From assembly GCF_005048855.1 (NCBI RefSeq), contig NZ_SUME01000001.1, positions 372,001-436,000 of the forward strand: a DNA stretch of 64,000 nucleotides. The letters are read 5' to 3'. The translations under genes were made by a program, and so were the position numbers. The DNA is from Sphingobacterium olei (lineage in GTDB: Bacteria; Bacteroidota; Bacteroidia; Sphingobacteriales; Sphingobacteriaceae). Shown one piece after another: positions 45,701 through 53,329 of this stretch; the stretch's first letter is position 1, and each line of letters begins with the position of its first letter. The notes below the pieces were generated by a model. It did no database searches. It was not told the DNA's origin and saw nothing but the letters and a program-made list of their open reading frames with translations.

Positions 45701-45879
45701 CTTCGGTCAATGTATATTATGATTTTAAGTGGAAAAACCTAAAAAAGTACCATTTGCAAAACCTTAAATGCGGTGTTTATGTGAATGAAGCATTTGTCTT
45801 TTCTAACATTACGATTGAACGCGGTCTAGATTACCCGTTTGCGCGTACTTTTTCATTTTCATTACAAACCACATTTTAA
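42781..45879 (+). CDS. SusC-like TonB-dependent transporter without STN domain
   Basis: A 1032-residue outer-membrane transporter. A signal sequence (LGLLGAPTILFSQ) leads directly to a carboxypeptidase-like domain (about 40-115), a TonB-box-like EEVVVTGYGNRQKSTFTG, a plug (about 120-255; LLRGKSALDDVRG, KAIYGAKAANGVVVIE) and the barrel, which ends FSFSLQTTF. The STN domain seen in the SusC at 25130 is missing, although the gene follows a sigma/anti-sigma pair. The 208-base gap upstream may hold remnants of a longer N-terminus. SusD follows at 12 bases. The cargo is unknown. Confidence 0.9.
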   Translation: MNKKLKRRIRWSVFTFAFLGLLGAPTILFSQVQMTPIKAIPKVLGKVIDKNKSPISGAIISVKGNPKIATTSNNTGEFLLSPEKEGETLLITILGYKAQEITLTNDTKLPLIVTLEESADQIEEVVVTGYGNRQKSTFTGNASTFNKEDLERVGNRNVLQSLQNLDPSFILAENLNLGSNPNGLPDILLRGKSALDDVRGDYAGNPNQPLFLIDGFEASLQRVYDLDMNRIASVTILKDAAAKAIYGAKAANGVVVIETIVPAEGAMRVSYNGNFNVEAPDLSSYNLTNASEKLEIERIAGRYTSANPVTQQFLNEQYNALLKNVVEGVDTYWLSQPLRTGIASKHTLFLEGGNPALRYGIDFTHNKVAGVMKGSDRTNNSGSINLSYRNGKILFRNILNVTFNRADNSPYGMFSEYSVLNPYFKPHDDNGNVTKLLGTFQTTPRSTMSYFFNPLYNAELGTKDFSKYTEVTENFYTEYQHSPNLRFTARVGYTYNGNTAERFLPGDHTNFATWGGEDFYRRGSYRITDGESSTLSSDVFVNWTKKWKKHIVFANGGANLAAFLTQSHGMSAEGFLNNRVDFISFARQYTQGTVPFGSETIQREIGLIGFANYSYDDRFLVDISIRRNASSVFGSDSRWGTFWSAGLGWNLHNEPFFRNQEFIDLLRIRGSIGSTGSQNFNPYQAMATYNFFNSSTYDNISGAYLYSLANDNLKWQQTVDQNVGIDIRLFKRWNMQFNYFVNNTNNLLIDFTLPPSTGFYSYKENIGSLQNRGFEATTSYLAYSNPEQQSFLSFTAAFMGNQNKITKIADALRQLNEEQDNSNANLNAPKTRYEEGQSTSTIWAVPSLGIDPITGQELFQKKDGSTTYVWSADDQIAVGVSDPTLRGNFGVNMEYKGWGLNATMRYILGADYYNATLVNRIENVNIANNVDKRVFENTWQQPGDVVPFKRISPTPTTTRPTDRFLQQKNELTLSSVNVYYDFKWKNLKKYHLQNLKCGVYVNEAFVFSNITIERGLDYPFARTFSFSLQTTF

Positions 45880-45891
45880 CGAACACGAGTT

Positions 45892-47313
45892 ATGAAGAAG
45901 ATAAGCTTAATTTTTATTTCGGCTATAAGCACGATCAGTGTATATACCTCTTGCAACAAATGGTTAGATGTACAGCCTAATTCACAGATCCGCGATTCTG
46001 AACTATTCGAGACCGAACAAGGATTTAAAGAAGCCCTGGCGGGCGTATACACCATTCTTGGCAATCAATCTTTGTATGGTGGGCAGCTTACCTATCAAAT
46101 GATGGGCGTGTTGTCCAAAGAATGGAGTAATTATTCGGGACTGAACTATGACGACATGGCTAACTATGATTATGTGGCAACTCTGCCGCAACAGTATATC
46201 GAGAACGTTTGGAGCAATATGTACCAGGCAGTGAGTAACACCAACAATATCCTAGCTAAGATTGATCAATATCCCGTATTTAGAGGTGACAACTATGCCA
46301 TTATAAAAGGGGAGGCATTGGCTTTACGCGCATTCATCCACTTTGACTTGCTTCGTTGTTTTGGTGCAAATTATATGGTATCTCCCAATCAGCCCGCGAT
46401 ACCGTACGTGACACGTTATACGTCTAAACAAACTAATCAGTCTACCGTAAGCGAGACGATCACACAAATTCTGGATGACTTAATAGAAGCAAAAAAACTA
46501 CTCGAAAAAGATCCGATCTTTACAGGTAGAGTTGTAACTCAGTTGGATGATAACGGTTACTTGATAAACAGGCAGGTACATCTCAATTACTATGCTGTAG
46601 AGGGGTTATTAGCTCGAATCTATCTCTATATAGGGCAGTACGACAACGCATATGCATCTGCTAAAAGTGTCATAGATGGTAATAAATTTTCATTTACAAC
46701 ACAAGCTAATGCGAGCAGCCAGACCGATTTGGTAGGCGCTAGCGAACACCTTTTTGCGTTGAATATTTTCGACCTAGCGCAACGTTCTCAAATGTTTCTC
46801 GAGTATGGTACAGACGGCATTAAGTTCAATCTAACGCAAACCCAGAGACTCAACTATTTTGATAACGATACCGATGACTATCGTTATCTGTATTTGTTTG
46901 AGGGCGGTGCCGGAGCGGACGCAAACAATCGGTATCTCCTAAAGTATAGTGAATCTACGTCAGACGATATATATTATCAAAGCAAGATGCCGATAATCAA
47001 ACTGGCTGAAATGTATTATATTCTTGCCGAATACGCTAATCATACGCAGACAGACGCACTGCCGTATTTTAATGCGGTACGTCGCGCTCGCGGGATAAGC
47101 GAACTCAGTACAGCTCCAGTGGATTTTAGAGCATTTATGACCACCGAGTTTCGTAAGGAATTTATCGGAGAAGGACAGTTTTTTTATTATTATAAGAGGC
47201 TGAATCAACAGGCCATTCTTAACGGAAGTCACGATATGGTAGCGGAAAAAGCATACATCTTTCCGTTGCCAGACTCCGAATACGAAGCAGCAAATAGAGT
47301 ATCTAACCGATAA
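45892..47313 (+). CDS. SusD-like lipoprotein
   Basis: A 473-residue RagB/SusD protein. The signal ends SVYTSCNKWLDVQPNSQIRD, with the typical post-cysteine WLDVQP. Central helices (GEALALRAFIHFDLLRCFGA and LNYYAVEGLLARIYLYIGQY) are the SusD TPR core. It starts 12 bases after susC and ends five bases before the DUF4843 gene. The order SusC, SusD, DUF4843, PKD-like, TlpA recurs in Sphingobacteria as a non-glycan nutrient module, and its substrate is not established. Confidence 0.9.
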   Translation: MKKISLIFISAISTISVYTSCNKWLDVQPNSQIRDSELFETEQGFKEALAGVYTILGNQSLYGGQLTYQMMGVLSKEWSNYSGLNYDDMANYDYVATLPQQYIENVWSNMYQAVSNTNNILAKIDQYPVFRGDNYAIIKGEALALRAFIHFDLLRCFGANYMVSPNQPAIPYVTRYTSKQTNQSTVSETITQILDDLIEAKKLLEKDPIFTGRVVTQLDDNGYLINRQVHLNYYAVEGLLARIYLYIGQYDNAYASAKSVIDGNKFSFTTQANASSQTDLVGASEHLFALNIFDLAQRSQMFLEYGTDGIKFNLTQTQRLNYFDNDTDDYRYLYLFEGGAGADANNRYLLKYSESTSDDIYYQSKMPIIKLAEMYYILAEYANHTQTDALPYFNAVRRARGISELSTAPVDFRAFMTTEFRKEFIGEGQFFYYYKRLNQQAILNGSHDMVAEKAYIFPLPDSEYEAANRVSNR

Positions 47314-47318
47314 TAATT

Positions 47319-48086
47319 ATGAACATGAAAACATTAACATATTTAACTCTCTTCTCTTGTTTGGCATTTTTGAGCTGTGAAAAGCAGGATGTTAAGCACT
47401 ATGACAGGAATGACAAGGCAATCAACATTTGGTTCGGTACCGCAAATGTAGTTGAGGATAGCCTTAGTTATAACTATGCTTTCACGGTTCCCGGTCGCGA
47501 TTCTGTTTTATTTCATTATAGATGGCTGGGTATAGTGCCTACGGAAGATATACACTTTGAATTGGAAGCCACCGGTGATGACAAGGATAAGGTGAATTAT
47601 TCTTTTGGCACCTACGTAATTAAAGCTGGACAATATGAGGGAACTTTTCCGATATATATTGATAAGCCGGCAAATTTTGAACTATTCAAAAACAAGTCGG
47701 GTATGGTTACTTTCCAGCTAAAAGAAAATGACAAATATAGCATGGGAGCGGTTGAGCGTAGCCACCTTCATGTCAGCCTAAAAAATGCGATTTCAAAACC
47801 GGTCAATTGGGATACTGAAACGATCTCTACTTACCGCGCGCTGTCTCGTTATTTTGGTGCATACAATGATGCCAAGTATGGATTTATTATTCAAACCACA
47901 GGTTTTTATGATTTTAGGGTGGTATATAACGTATCGCAAAACCCCGAGTTACCGACCAACACAATCACGGATACGCATGCAACCTATCTTAAGGCATTAT
48001 GTAAATTGAAACTACAAGAATACGAAGCTGTTAACGGCCCATTGATTGATGAAACAACGAAGGAACGTGTAGTATTCCCACTATAA
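47319..48086 (+). CDS. DUF4843-domain lipoprotein
   Basis: A 255-residue lipoprotein (LTLFSCLAFLSCEKQDVKHY). The start may be ATG 47319 or ATG 47325. The mature part fits DUF4843 (about 30-250): an N-terminal Ig-like beta-domain (IWFGTANVVEDSLSYNYAFT) and a C-terminal helical segment (TYLKALCKLKLQEYEAVNG). The family occurs almost only with SusCD pairs. A surface accessory role, such as ligand capture, is probable but unproven. Confidence 0.87.
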   Translation: MNMKTLTYLTLFSCLAFLSCEKQDVKHYDRNDKAINIWFGTANVVEDSLSYNYAFTVPGRDSVLFHYRWLGIVPTEDIHFELEATGDDKDKVNYSFGTYVIKAGQYEGTFPIYIDKPANFELFKNKSGMVTFQLKENDKYSMGAVERSHLHVSLKNAISKPVNWDTETISTYRALSRYFGAYNDAKYGFIIQTTGFYDFRVVYNVSQNPELPTNTITDTHATYLKALCKLKLQEYEAVNGPLIDETTKERVVFPL

Positions 48087-48121
48087 TATATTTTGATCTG
48101 ATCATTTAATTTTTGAAAAGT

Positions 48122-49675
48122 ATGAACAATCTATTAAAAAAAATCCTTCTGTTAACTTGCATCGTGCTCTTGGTAGCGCAAAGTTGTTATAAGGACAAAG
48201 GAAACTATGACTATGCTGTCTTGGACCAAATTCTTATTGACACTAGCGTAAATGACATAAAGAATTCTTATGCGGTCTTTCGATACGAAGTACTAAACAT
48301 CACGCCCGATATTTACCTGAATGGAGAAAAAATAAATAGTATCGATCAAGTGAAAGACAAACTAGCGTTCAATTGGAGCATATACCAAGCCGTCTCTGGC
48401 GGGACCGTGCACACACGCGATACACTATCGAGCGATCTAAAGCTTTCATCTCCTATTACCAAACCTGAAGGTTTATGGAATATAGTGTTGTCTATTCGGG
48501 ATCTGGATACCCAGGTCGAAACATATCAATACTTTCAAGTTGACATTAGTGAAAATATTTCAGATGGTTGGATGGTTTTATACGAAAAAGACAATACCAC
48601 CGATGTAGGTTTGATTGTGGATAGCCGTGTGAAAACGGGCATGTTGCAATCCCGCTTATTTCTTGATTTACTCCGTAACACCAACGAAGAAGCATTACCT
48701 GGTAAACCTAAGGCCTTGCTACATTCGGTGGCACCTTTGGGATCGGGCGAGATACTTGTAGCCTCTGAGCAGGAACTAATTGCAGTAAACCGATCTGATT
48801 TTCAAGAAGCCCTTGTTTTTGACGAGTTATTTTGGGCGTCTTCGAGACCCACAGGTAAAAATATTAAAGCTCTTAACGCCAGCAATGCACGAAAAGAAGT
48901 TATTATCAACAATAATAAATTCCATATCGCCAATTTCATATCTTCTGGTGCATTCCGTACCAACTTCTTTGGACCAGCTATAGGTGGAAGTTACGGCGAA
49001 CTAGCAGATTGGCTAGCCACATTTCCGGCTTCGACCTTTGATGCGGTAGCTTATGATAAGACTGGTAGGAAGTTTGTAAACGTCCCTACAAATTCGACAT
49101 CCTCGGGGGGGTTCGTACCTCAAAATGCTTCATCAATCGATCTCAACAATATTGGATTGGACTTTGTAGCCAATGATTGGGGAAATCTGAACTATGAGTA
49201 CTTTGTGATGAAAGGTGGGAACATTCCTTATTTACTTATTCTGAACCTTGGCTCACTGATACCTGCAAATATTGCATTGCAAAAAATAGATATTAGCAAT
49301 AGTCCAGATGCAGTAAATATTAACTCAATTACTTCTGCTGTACTGGGGCAATATCTATTGTACAGCACCCCTTCACAAGTTGCATTATTGAAGTATAATA
49401 CCGGTTCAGCAGCTGAGACACTATGGACACCACCATCTGGCGAAGAGGTAACCTGCATTCGACTACAGAAGTTCTATGCGCTATCCATACAAGCAGCACG
49501 TCTTCCAAACCCCCATCAATACGTCTATTTTGCAACATGGAACGAAACCACAAAAAACGGTAAAGTGTATAGCTACAAGATAGATCCTTCCAATGGCATT
49601 ATCGACACATCAACTGAAGTTACTTACGAAGGTTTTGGTAAGATTAAGGACATGTCTTACAAATGGATACTTTAA
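48122..49675 (+). CDS. PKD-like family surface lipoprotein
   Basis: A lipoprotein of about 517 residues. ATG 48122 is chosen; a TTG at 48113 adds only three residues. The signal ends LVAQSCYKDKGNYDYAVLDQ, the hallmark start of the PKD-like lipoprotein family. One or two Ig/PKD-like beta-domains follow (about 35-150), then a larger beta-rich region (about 160-515) that may be a propeller. It should sit on the cell surface next to SusD and DUF4843 and contribute to binding of the unknown substrate. Confidence 0.87.
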   Translation: MNNLLKKILLLTCIVLLVAQSCYKDKGNYDYAVLDQILIDTSVNDIKNSYAVFRYEVLNITPDIYLNGEKINSIDQVKDKLAFNWSIYQAVSGGTVHTRDTLSSDLKLSSPITKPEGLWNIVLSIRDLDTQVETYQYFQVDISENISDGWMVLYEKDNTTDVGLIVDSRVKTGMLQSRLFLDLLRNTNEEALPGKPKALLHSVAPLGSGEILVASEQELIAVNRSDFQEALVFDELFWASSRPTGKNIKALNASNARKEVIINNNKFHIANFISSGAFRTNFFGPAIGGSYGELADWLATFPASTFDAVAYDKTGRKFVNVPTNSTSSGGFVPQNASSIDLNNIGLDFVANDWGNLNYEYFVMKGGNIPYLLILNLGSLIPANIALQKIDISNSPDAVNINSITSAVLGQYLLYSTPSQVALLKYNTGSAAETLWTPPSGEEVTCIRLQKFYALSIQAARLPNPHQYVYFATWNETTKNGKVYSYKIDPSNGIIDTSTEVTYEGFGKIKDMSYKWIL

Positions 49676-49706
49676 AAATAAATAAATATTTAAAAGAGAG
49701 ATAAAC

Positions 49707-50852
49707 ATGAAAACAATTAAATTATTAGCGGTATTACTACTATTTATGCCGTTCCTGAGTGTTGGTCAGGCGAAAAAAGTAAAAATCAGTGGAGCGTTAA
49801 AGAACGTGGAGGGAGATTTTAACAAATTGTACTTATTCTATAAGTACGACGGCAAGCAATTTATCGATAGCTCGAATCTGGTCAAAGGTAAATATGGTTT
49901 TGAGTTTGATCTAGAACAGCCTGTACTCGTCCACATTATCATCTTCAAAGCAGTTCCTGGGCGTCCGGGAGCAGGTATCAGCAATCCAGATAATACCGCA
50001 CAGGTTTATCTCGAGCCTGGTAAAATAAAATTGTCTAGTGATGGTAAATTCTCTAATGTGACAGTGAACGGGTCCAAAAGTCATTTTGAATACGATAAAA
50101 TAAATACCTTAGCGAAGACCTATCAAAATCAGATAATGGAATTGATGCGTAAAGGACAAGACAAGAACTTAATAGAAACAGAAAAGCAAGCTATTAATGG
50201 AGAGATCAGGAAACTGCAATCTGAAATGAAAGAGAATGTCTTCGCGAAATATATTGCAGACAATCCAAAATCGCCAATGCTATTCTATGCATTACAGCGG
50301 TATGGCGGTGGCTCTAGGGAAGATATGGCTAAAGTACTCGAAATGTATAAAAAGCTTCCAGCTGATCAGCGTGATTCACCAGAAGGAATTTCGTTTGCCA
50401 AACGTATCCAAGGACAAATGGAAGTTGCTATTGGTGGTATGGCTCCTGATTTTGCACAGCATACTCCTACTGGTGAGTTAGTATCCCTATCTTCAACCCG
50501 TGGTAAATATGTATTGCTTGACTTCTGGGCAAGCTGGTGTGGGCCATGCCGTAAGGAAAATCCCCATGTGGTCAGCGCATTTAATACGTACAAAGACAAA
50601 GGGTTTACTGTATTCGGTGTTTCCCTAGATAAAGAAACGGCCAAGGCGAACTGGATTAAAGCGATAGAAGATGATGGACTTGGGCAATGGACTAATGTAT
50701 CCGACCTGCGGTACTGGAGCAATGAGGCGGCACTGAAATACGGCGTAACAGGTATTCCCCAAAACTACCTAATCGATCCGGATGGAAAAATCATTGCTAA
50801 AAATCTGAGAGGCGAGGAACTTCATAAGGCATTAGAAAAAATCCTTAACTAA
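49707..50852 (+). CDS. DUF4369/TlpA-like thioredoxin-fold protein
   Basis: A 381-residue exported protein: signal peptide (LLLFMPFLSVGQ), DUF4369 domain (about 22-115; KLYLFYKYDGKQFIDSSN), helical linker, and a C-terminal thioredoxin domain with FWASWCGPCRKEN near 277 and the cis-proline segment GIPQNYLIDPDG. It is the last gene of the second ECF operon and is followed directly by a strong terminator. It parallels the protein at 33799 closely enough to suggest duplication of the module. Confidence 0.9.
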   Translation: MKTIKLLAVLLLFMPFLSVGQAKKVKISGALKNVEGDFNKLYLFYKYDGKQFIDSSNLVKGKYGFEFDLEQPVLVHIIIFKAVPGRPGAGISNPDNTAQVYLEPGKIKLSSDGKFSNVTVNGSKSHFEYDKINTLAKTYQNQIMELMRKGQDKNLIETEKQAINGEIRKLQSEMKENVFAKYIADNPKSPMLFYALQRYGGGSREDMAKVLEMYKKLPADQRDSPEGISFAKRIQGQMEVAIGGMAPDFAQHTPTGELVSLSSTRGKYVLLDFWASWCGPCRKENPHVVSAFNTYKDKGFTVFGVSLDKETAKANWIKAIEDDGLGQWTNVSDLRYWSNEAALKYGVTGIPQNYLIDPDGKIIAKNLRGEELHKALEKILN

Positions 50853-50864
50853 GTCTGCTATAGG

Positions 50865-50905
50865 ATAAGAACCTGAATTATTAATTGGTTCAGGTTCTTA
50901 TTTTT
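50865..50905 (+). terminator. Intrinsic terminator after the second ECF operon
   Basis: ATAAGAACCTGAA (50865-50877) pairs perfectly with TTCAGGTTCTTAT (50889-50901) around an 11-base AT-rich loop. The right arm ends in T and is followed by TTTTC. It starts 12 bases after the stop of the TlpA-like gene. Confidence 0.85.
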
Positions 50906-50958
50906 CATATATAGTCATATGATGACCACGTCGGTTGATTATATGAACTAAAACGCTG

Positions 50959-51090
50959 CTAAAAATAAAGCAAAGCGATAAGCATGATCAATCGCCCAAT
51001 TAAAAAGATACTCAATGGAACGACAAAAAACCAAATAAAGGCAAAGTACTGCCTTTTGCTCATCCGCGCTAGAAATTTTGGTCTTCTCAT
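50959..51090 (-). CDS. 43-residue membrane peptide downstream of fur
   Basis: This short frame (ATG 51090, TAG at 50959) encodes 43 residues: a basic N-terminus (MRRPKFLARMSKRQ), a hydrophobic helix (about 15-32, YFAFIWFFVVPLSIFLIG), an arginine, and a second hydrophobic stretch (LIMLIALLYF). The gene lies on the same strand as fur, 58 bases downstream of its stop. The basic-then-hydrophobic layout, without stop codons and with a proline kink, is what a real small membrane protein looks like, but no homologue is known to me. It ends before the convergent terminator. Confidence 0.5.
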   Translation of the reverse strand: MRRPKFLARMSKRQYFAFIWFFVVPLSIFLIGRLIMLIALLYF

Positions 51091-51148
51091 AACAATAGAA
51101 CGGGTAAAGTAGCTAGAAAAGTATAGGGATAGTACTGCTGCCTATGGT

Positions 51149-51541
51149 TTACAGTCCCTTTTGGTCTGAGGAACATTCGTTGCACAGGCCAGTAAGCACA
51201 CAATTTACGTTTTCGACCTGATAACCTTCTGGGATAGAGAAGTGTACAGGTGTCGGTAAGCACTCGATAGTCTGACAGCTCGTACAGCGAAAGTGAAAAT
51301 GATTGGCGACTAATTTACTTTCATCACATTTCATGCATACCGCAAAGTATTGCTTTCCATCTTCGGCCACGATCCGGTGCACTAGGCCGTCGTCACAAAA
51401 GCGATTTAAAACCCTGTAAATCGTAGCACGGTCTATATCTATCGTTAATTTATCTTCAATAGCATCATGGCTCATGGCCTTCTTGGTATTGGCCAATAAA
51501 TTTAATATTGCTTCTTTCGACGGGGTATTTCTACGTTTCAT
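51149..51541 (-). CDS. Fur-family transcriptional repressor
   Basis: A 130-residue Fur-family regulator. The N-terminal winged helix (1-65) has IDRATIYRVLNRFCDDGLVH as recognition region. The C-terminal dimer domain holds two CxxC pairs for the structural zinc (Cys86/Cys89 and Cys120/Cys123), plus CMKC at 69-72 and HFH at 81-83, near a sensor site. The sequence does not decide between Fur, Zur and PerR. Two 23-bp dyads in the divergent promoter are probable operators, implying autoregulation and control of the methyltransferase and reductase genes on the other side. Confidence 0.9.
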   Translation of the reverse strand: MKRRNTPSKEAILNLLANTKKAMSHDAIEDKLTIDIDRATIYRVLNRFCDDGLVHRIVAEDGKQYFAVCMKCDESKLVANHFHFRCTSCQTIECLPTPVHFSIPEGYQVENVNCVLTGLCNECSSDQKGL

Positions 51542-51566
51542 TATTCCTATTTATTCTGATACAAAG

Positions 51567-51589
51567 TTAATGCAAATAAATCGCATTAA
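51567..51589. promoter_or_regulatory. Fur-family operator candidate 1
   Basis: TTAATGC-N9-GCATTAA is a perfect dyad of 7-base arms in a 23-bp site. It begins 26 bases upstream of the fur start codon. The size and AT-rich inverted form suit a Fur-family box. Confidence 0.6.
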
Positions 51590-51590
51590 A

Positions 51591-51613
51591 TTATTGCGAT
51601 GCAGTCGCAATAA
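51591..51613. promoter_or_regulatory. Fur-family operator candidate 2
   Basis: TTATTGC-N9-GCAATAA, with symmetry extending inward to 9-base arms (TTATTGCGA/TCGCAATAA). It lies one base after candidate 1, with centres 24 bp apart, and 12 bases before a -7 promoter box for the divergent operon. Confidence 0.65.
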
Positions 51614-51625
51614 CAAAACTTTTAG

Positions 51626-51633
51626 TACCTTTG
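51626..51633 (+). promoter_or_regulatory. -7 promoter element (TACCTTTG) of the divergent operon
   Basis: Exact match to TAnnTTTG, 52 bases before the methyltransferase start. The upstream -33 region would overlap operator 2, so repressor binding could block polymerase. Confidence 0.5.
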
Positions 51634-51685
51634 AAAAAAATCTTACAGATTAGATCAAGAATAGGGGGATATAATAGAGGACACG

Positions 51686-52336
51686 ATGAAAGACAATACG
51701 AAAAAGGAGTTTTGGGAAACCAGCTTTACAGATAAACAGGAGATGTGGGGTTTCGAGCCGGCAAAGTCTGCTATATGGGCGAAAGACTTCTTTCTCGGAA
51801 AAGCGGCAAAAAGTATACTCATTCCCGGAATCGGCTATGGTCGAAATGCCCAGATTTTTAGGGAGCATGGTATAGGTGTGACAGGAATCGAAATCTCGGA
51901 AACAGCTATCGCACTGGCTAGAAGGCATTATGGAGCGGATATGACGTTATACCATGGTTCGGTAACTGATATGCCTTTTGACGACAATGTGTATGATGGT
52001 ATATTTTGTCATGGTCTAATTTACCTGTTAGAAGAAGCAGAACGAGTGAAGTTGATCCAAAATTGCTACAAACAGCTCATCGAGGGCGGCACCATGATCT
52101 TTACCGTGATCACGAAAGAAGCGAAGACCTATGGGCTGGGTACGCAGATCAGCAAGGATCGCTTTGAAATGTTCGGCGGCGTGCAGATATTCTTCTATGA
52201 CGAGGAGGCTGTGCATGGGGAGTTTGCAAAATTCGGCTTGGTTGAAATAAAAGAAGTGAACGAAAACTACCCCTTCTATGTTATACGTTGTAGTAAAACA
52301 GGTATAAACAATTCGCTTGAACCTGGAGTGCGATGA
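51686..52336 (+). CDS. Class I SAM-dependent methyltransferase (TPMT/TehB-like)
   Basis: A 216-residue enzyme of the thiopurine-methyltransferase/TehB-like group. The N-terminus FWETSFTDKQEMWGFEPAKS matches this group. Motif I is ILIPGIGYGRNAQIF (about 44-58), motif II VTGIEISETAIALAR, followed by DMPFDDNVYDGIFCHGLIYL. Such enzymes methylate small thiols or chalcogen oxyanions such as tellurite. The gene is under the twin Fur-family dyads and is followed by a thioredoxin-reductase-like gene. The pairing suggests a response to metal, metalloid or thiol stress, which is inference. Confidence 0.88.
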   Translation: MKDNTKKEFWETSFTDKQEMWGFEPAKSAIWAKDFFLGKAAKSILIPGIGYGRNAQIFREHGIGVTGIEISETAIALARRHYGADMTLYHGSVTDMPFDDNVYDGIFCHGLIYLLEEAERVKLIQNCYKQLIEGGTMIFTVITKEAKTYGLGTQISKDRFEMFGGVQIFFYDEEAVHGEFAKFGLVEIKEVNENYPFYVIRCSKTGINNSLEPGVR

Positions 52337-52423
52337 CGAGAAGGGATTTGATCAAAAAAGGAGAGCGGTCCTAACTGGATGTACATTTCCTTTCTTTTTT
52401 TAATAGATATAAAATTAAACACG

Positions 52424-53329
52424 ATGGCAAACCATACAAATTTTGACGTAATCATAATCGGTGGAAGCTATGCAGGCCTTTCGGCAGCAATGGCTTTAGG
52501 ACGCTCACTGCGCAATGTGCTGATTATCGATAACGGAATGCCCTGCAATCGGCAGACGCCGCATTCGCATAATTTCATTACACACGACGGTGAAAAGCCG
52601 GAGGTAATTGCAGAAAAAGCCAAAGCGCAAGTGCTGAAATATGATACGGTGCAGTTTCACGAAGGACTGGCCGTCAGTGGAAATAACATGGAGGACGGTT
52701 TCACCATTAATACCGAGGCTGGGGAGAAATTTGTGGGAAAGAAAATCATCTTTGCTACTGGACTACAGGATATCATGCCTGAAATTAAGGGATTTGCAGC
52801 GTGTTGGGGTATTTCGGTCGTTCACTGTCCGTACTGCCATGGATATGAACTCCGCGGTAAGAAAACAGGCTTAATGGCAAATGGCGAGCGGGCGTTACAC
52901 TTAGGCGCATTGGTGAATAACCTAACGGATAACCTGACCATATTGACCTCGGCAAAAGCGGAATTTACCGAAGAGCAACGGGAAAAACTCAAGCGCCATA
53001 ACATCAGGGTAATCGAAAAGAAAATTACAGAGGTAGCGCATGAAGGTGGAAATATTAAAGAGGTGATTTTCGAAGATGGTGACAAAATGGATTTTGATGC
53101 CTTATATGCAGCGATTCCATTTAAGAAACAGGTCGATATACCGCTTGCATTGGGCTGTGAACTGACCGAGGACGAATACATTAAAGTGGACAGTTTCCAA
53201 AAAACTTCGGTGTATGGTGTTTTTGCCTGCGGCGATAATTCCGGAATGCGCTCGGTAGCAAATGCGGTTGCAACGGGAAATATGGCAGGTGCCATGGCTA
53301 ATAGCGAGCTCACGAGTGAACAGTTTTAA
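52424..53329 (+). CDS. Thioredoxin-reductase-like NAD(P)/FAD oxidoreductase
   Basis: A protein of about 301 residues. ATG 52424 starts directly at the FAD-binding domain (FDVIIIGGSYAGLSAAMALG); a longer frame from 52379 adds an unlikely hydrophobic 15 residues. The redox pair is CPYC near 135-138 (VVHCPYCHGYELRGKK), followed by the NAD(P) domain and the C-terminal FAD motif GVFACGDNSG. It resembles the low-molecular-weight reductases of the TrxR/AhpF/ferredoxin-NADP group. It lies 87 bases after the methyltransferase and probably shares its promoter. Confidence 0.9.
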   Translation: MANHTNFDVIIIGGSYAGLSAAMALGRSLRNVLIIDNGMPCNRQTPHSHNFITHDGEKPEVIAEKAKAQVLKYDTVQFHEGLAVSGNNMEDGFTINTEAGEKFVGKKIIFATGLQDIMPEIKGFAACWGISVVHCPYCHGYELRGKKTGLMANGERALHLGALVNNLTDNLTILTSAKAEFTEEQREKLKRHNIRVIEKKITEVAHEGGNIKEVIFEDGDKMDFDALYAAIPFKKQVDIPLALGCELTEDEYIKVDSFQKTSVYGVFACGDNSGMRSVANAVATGNMAGAMANSELTSEQF

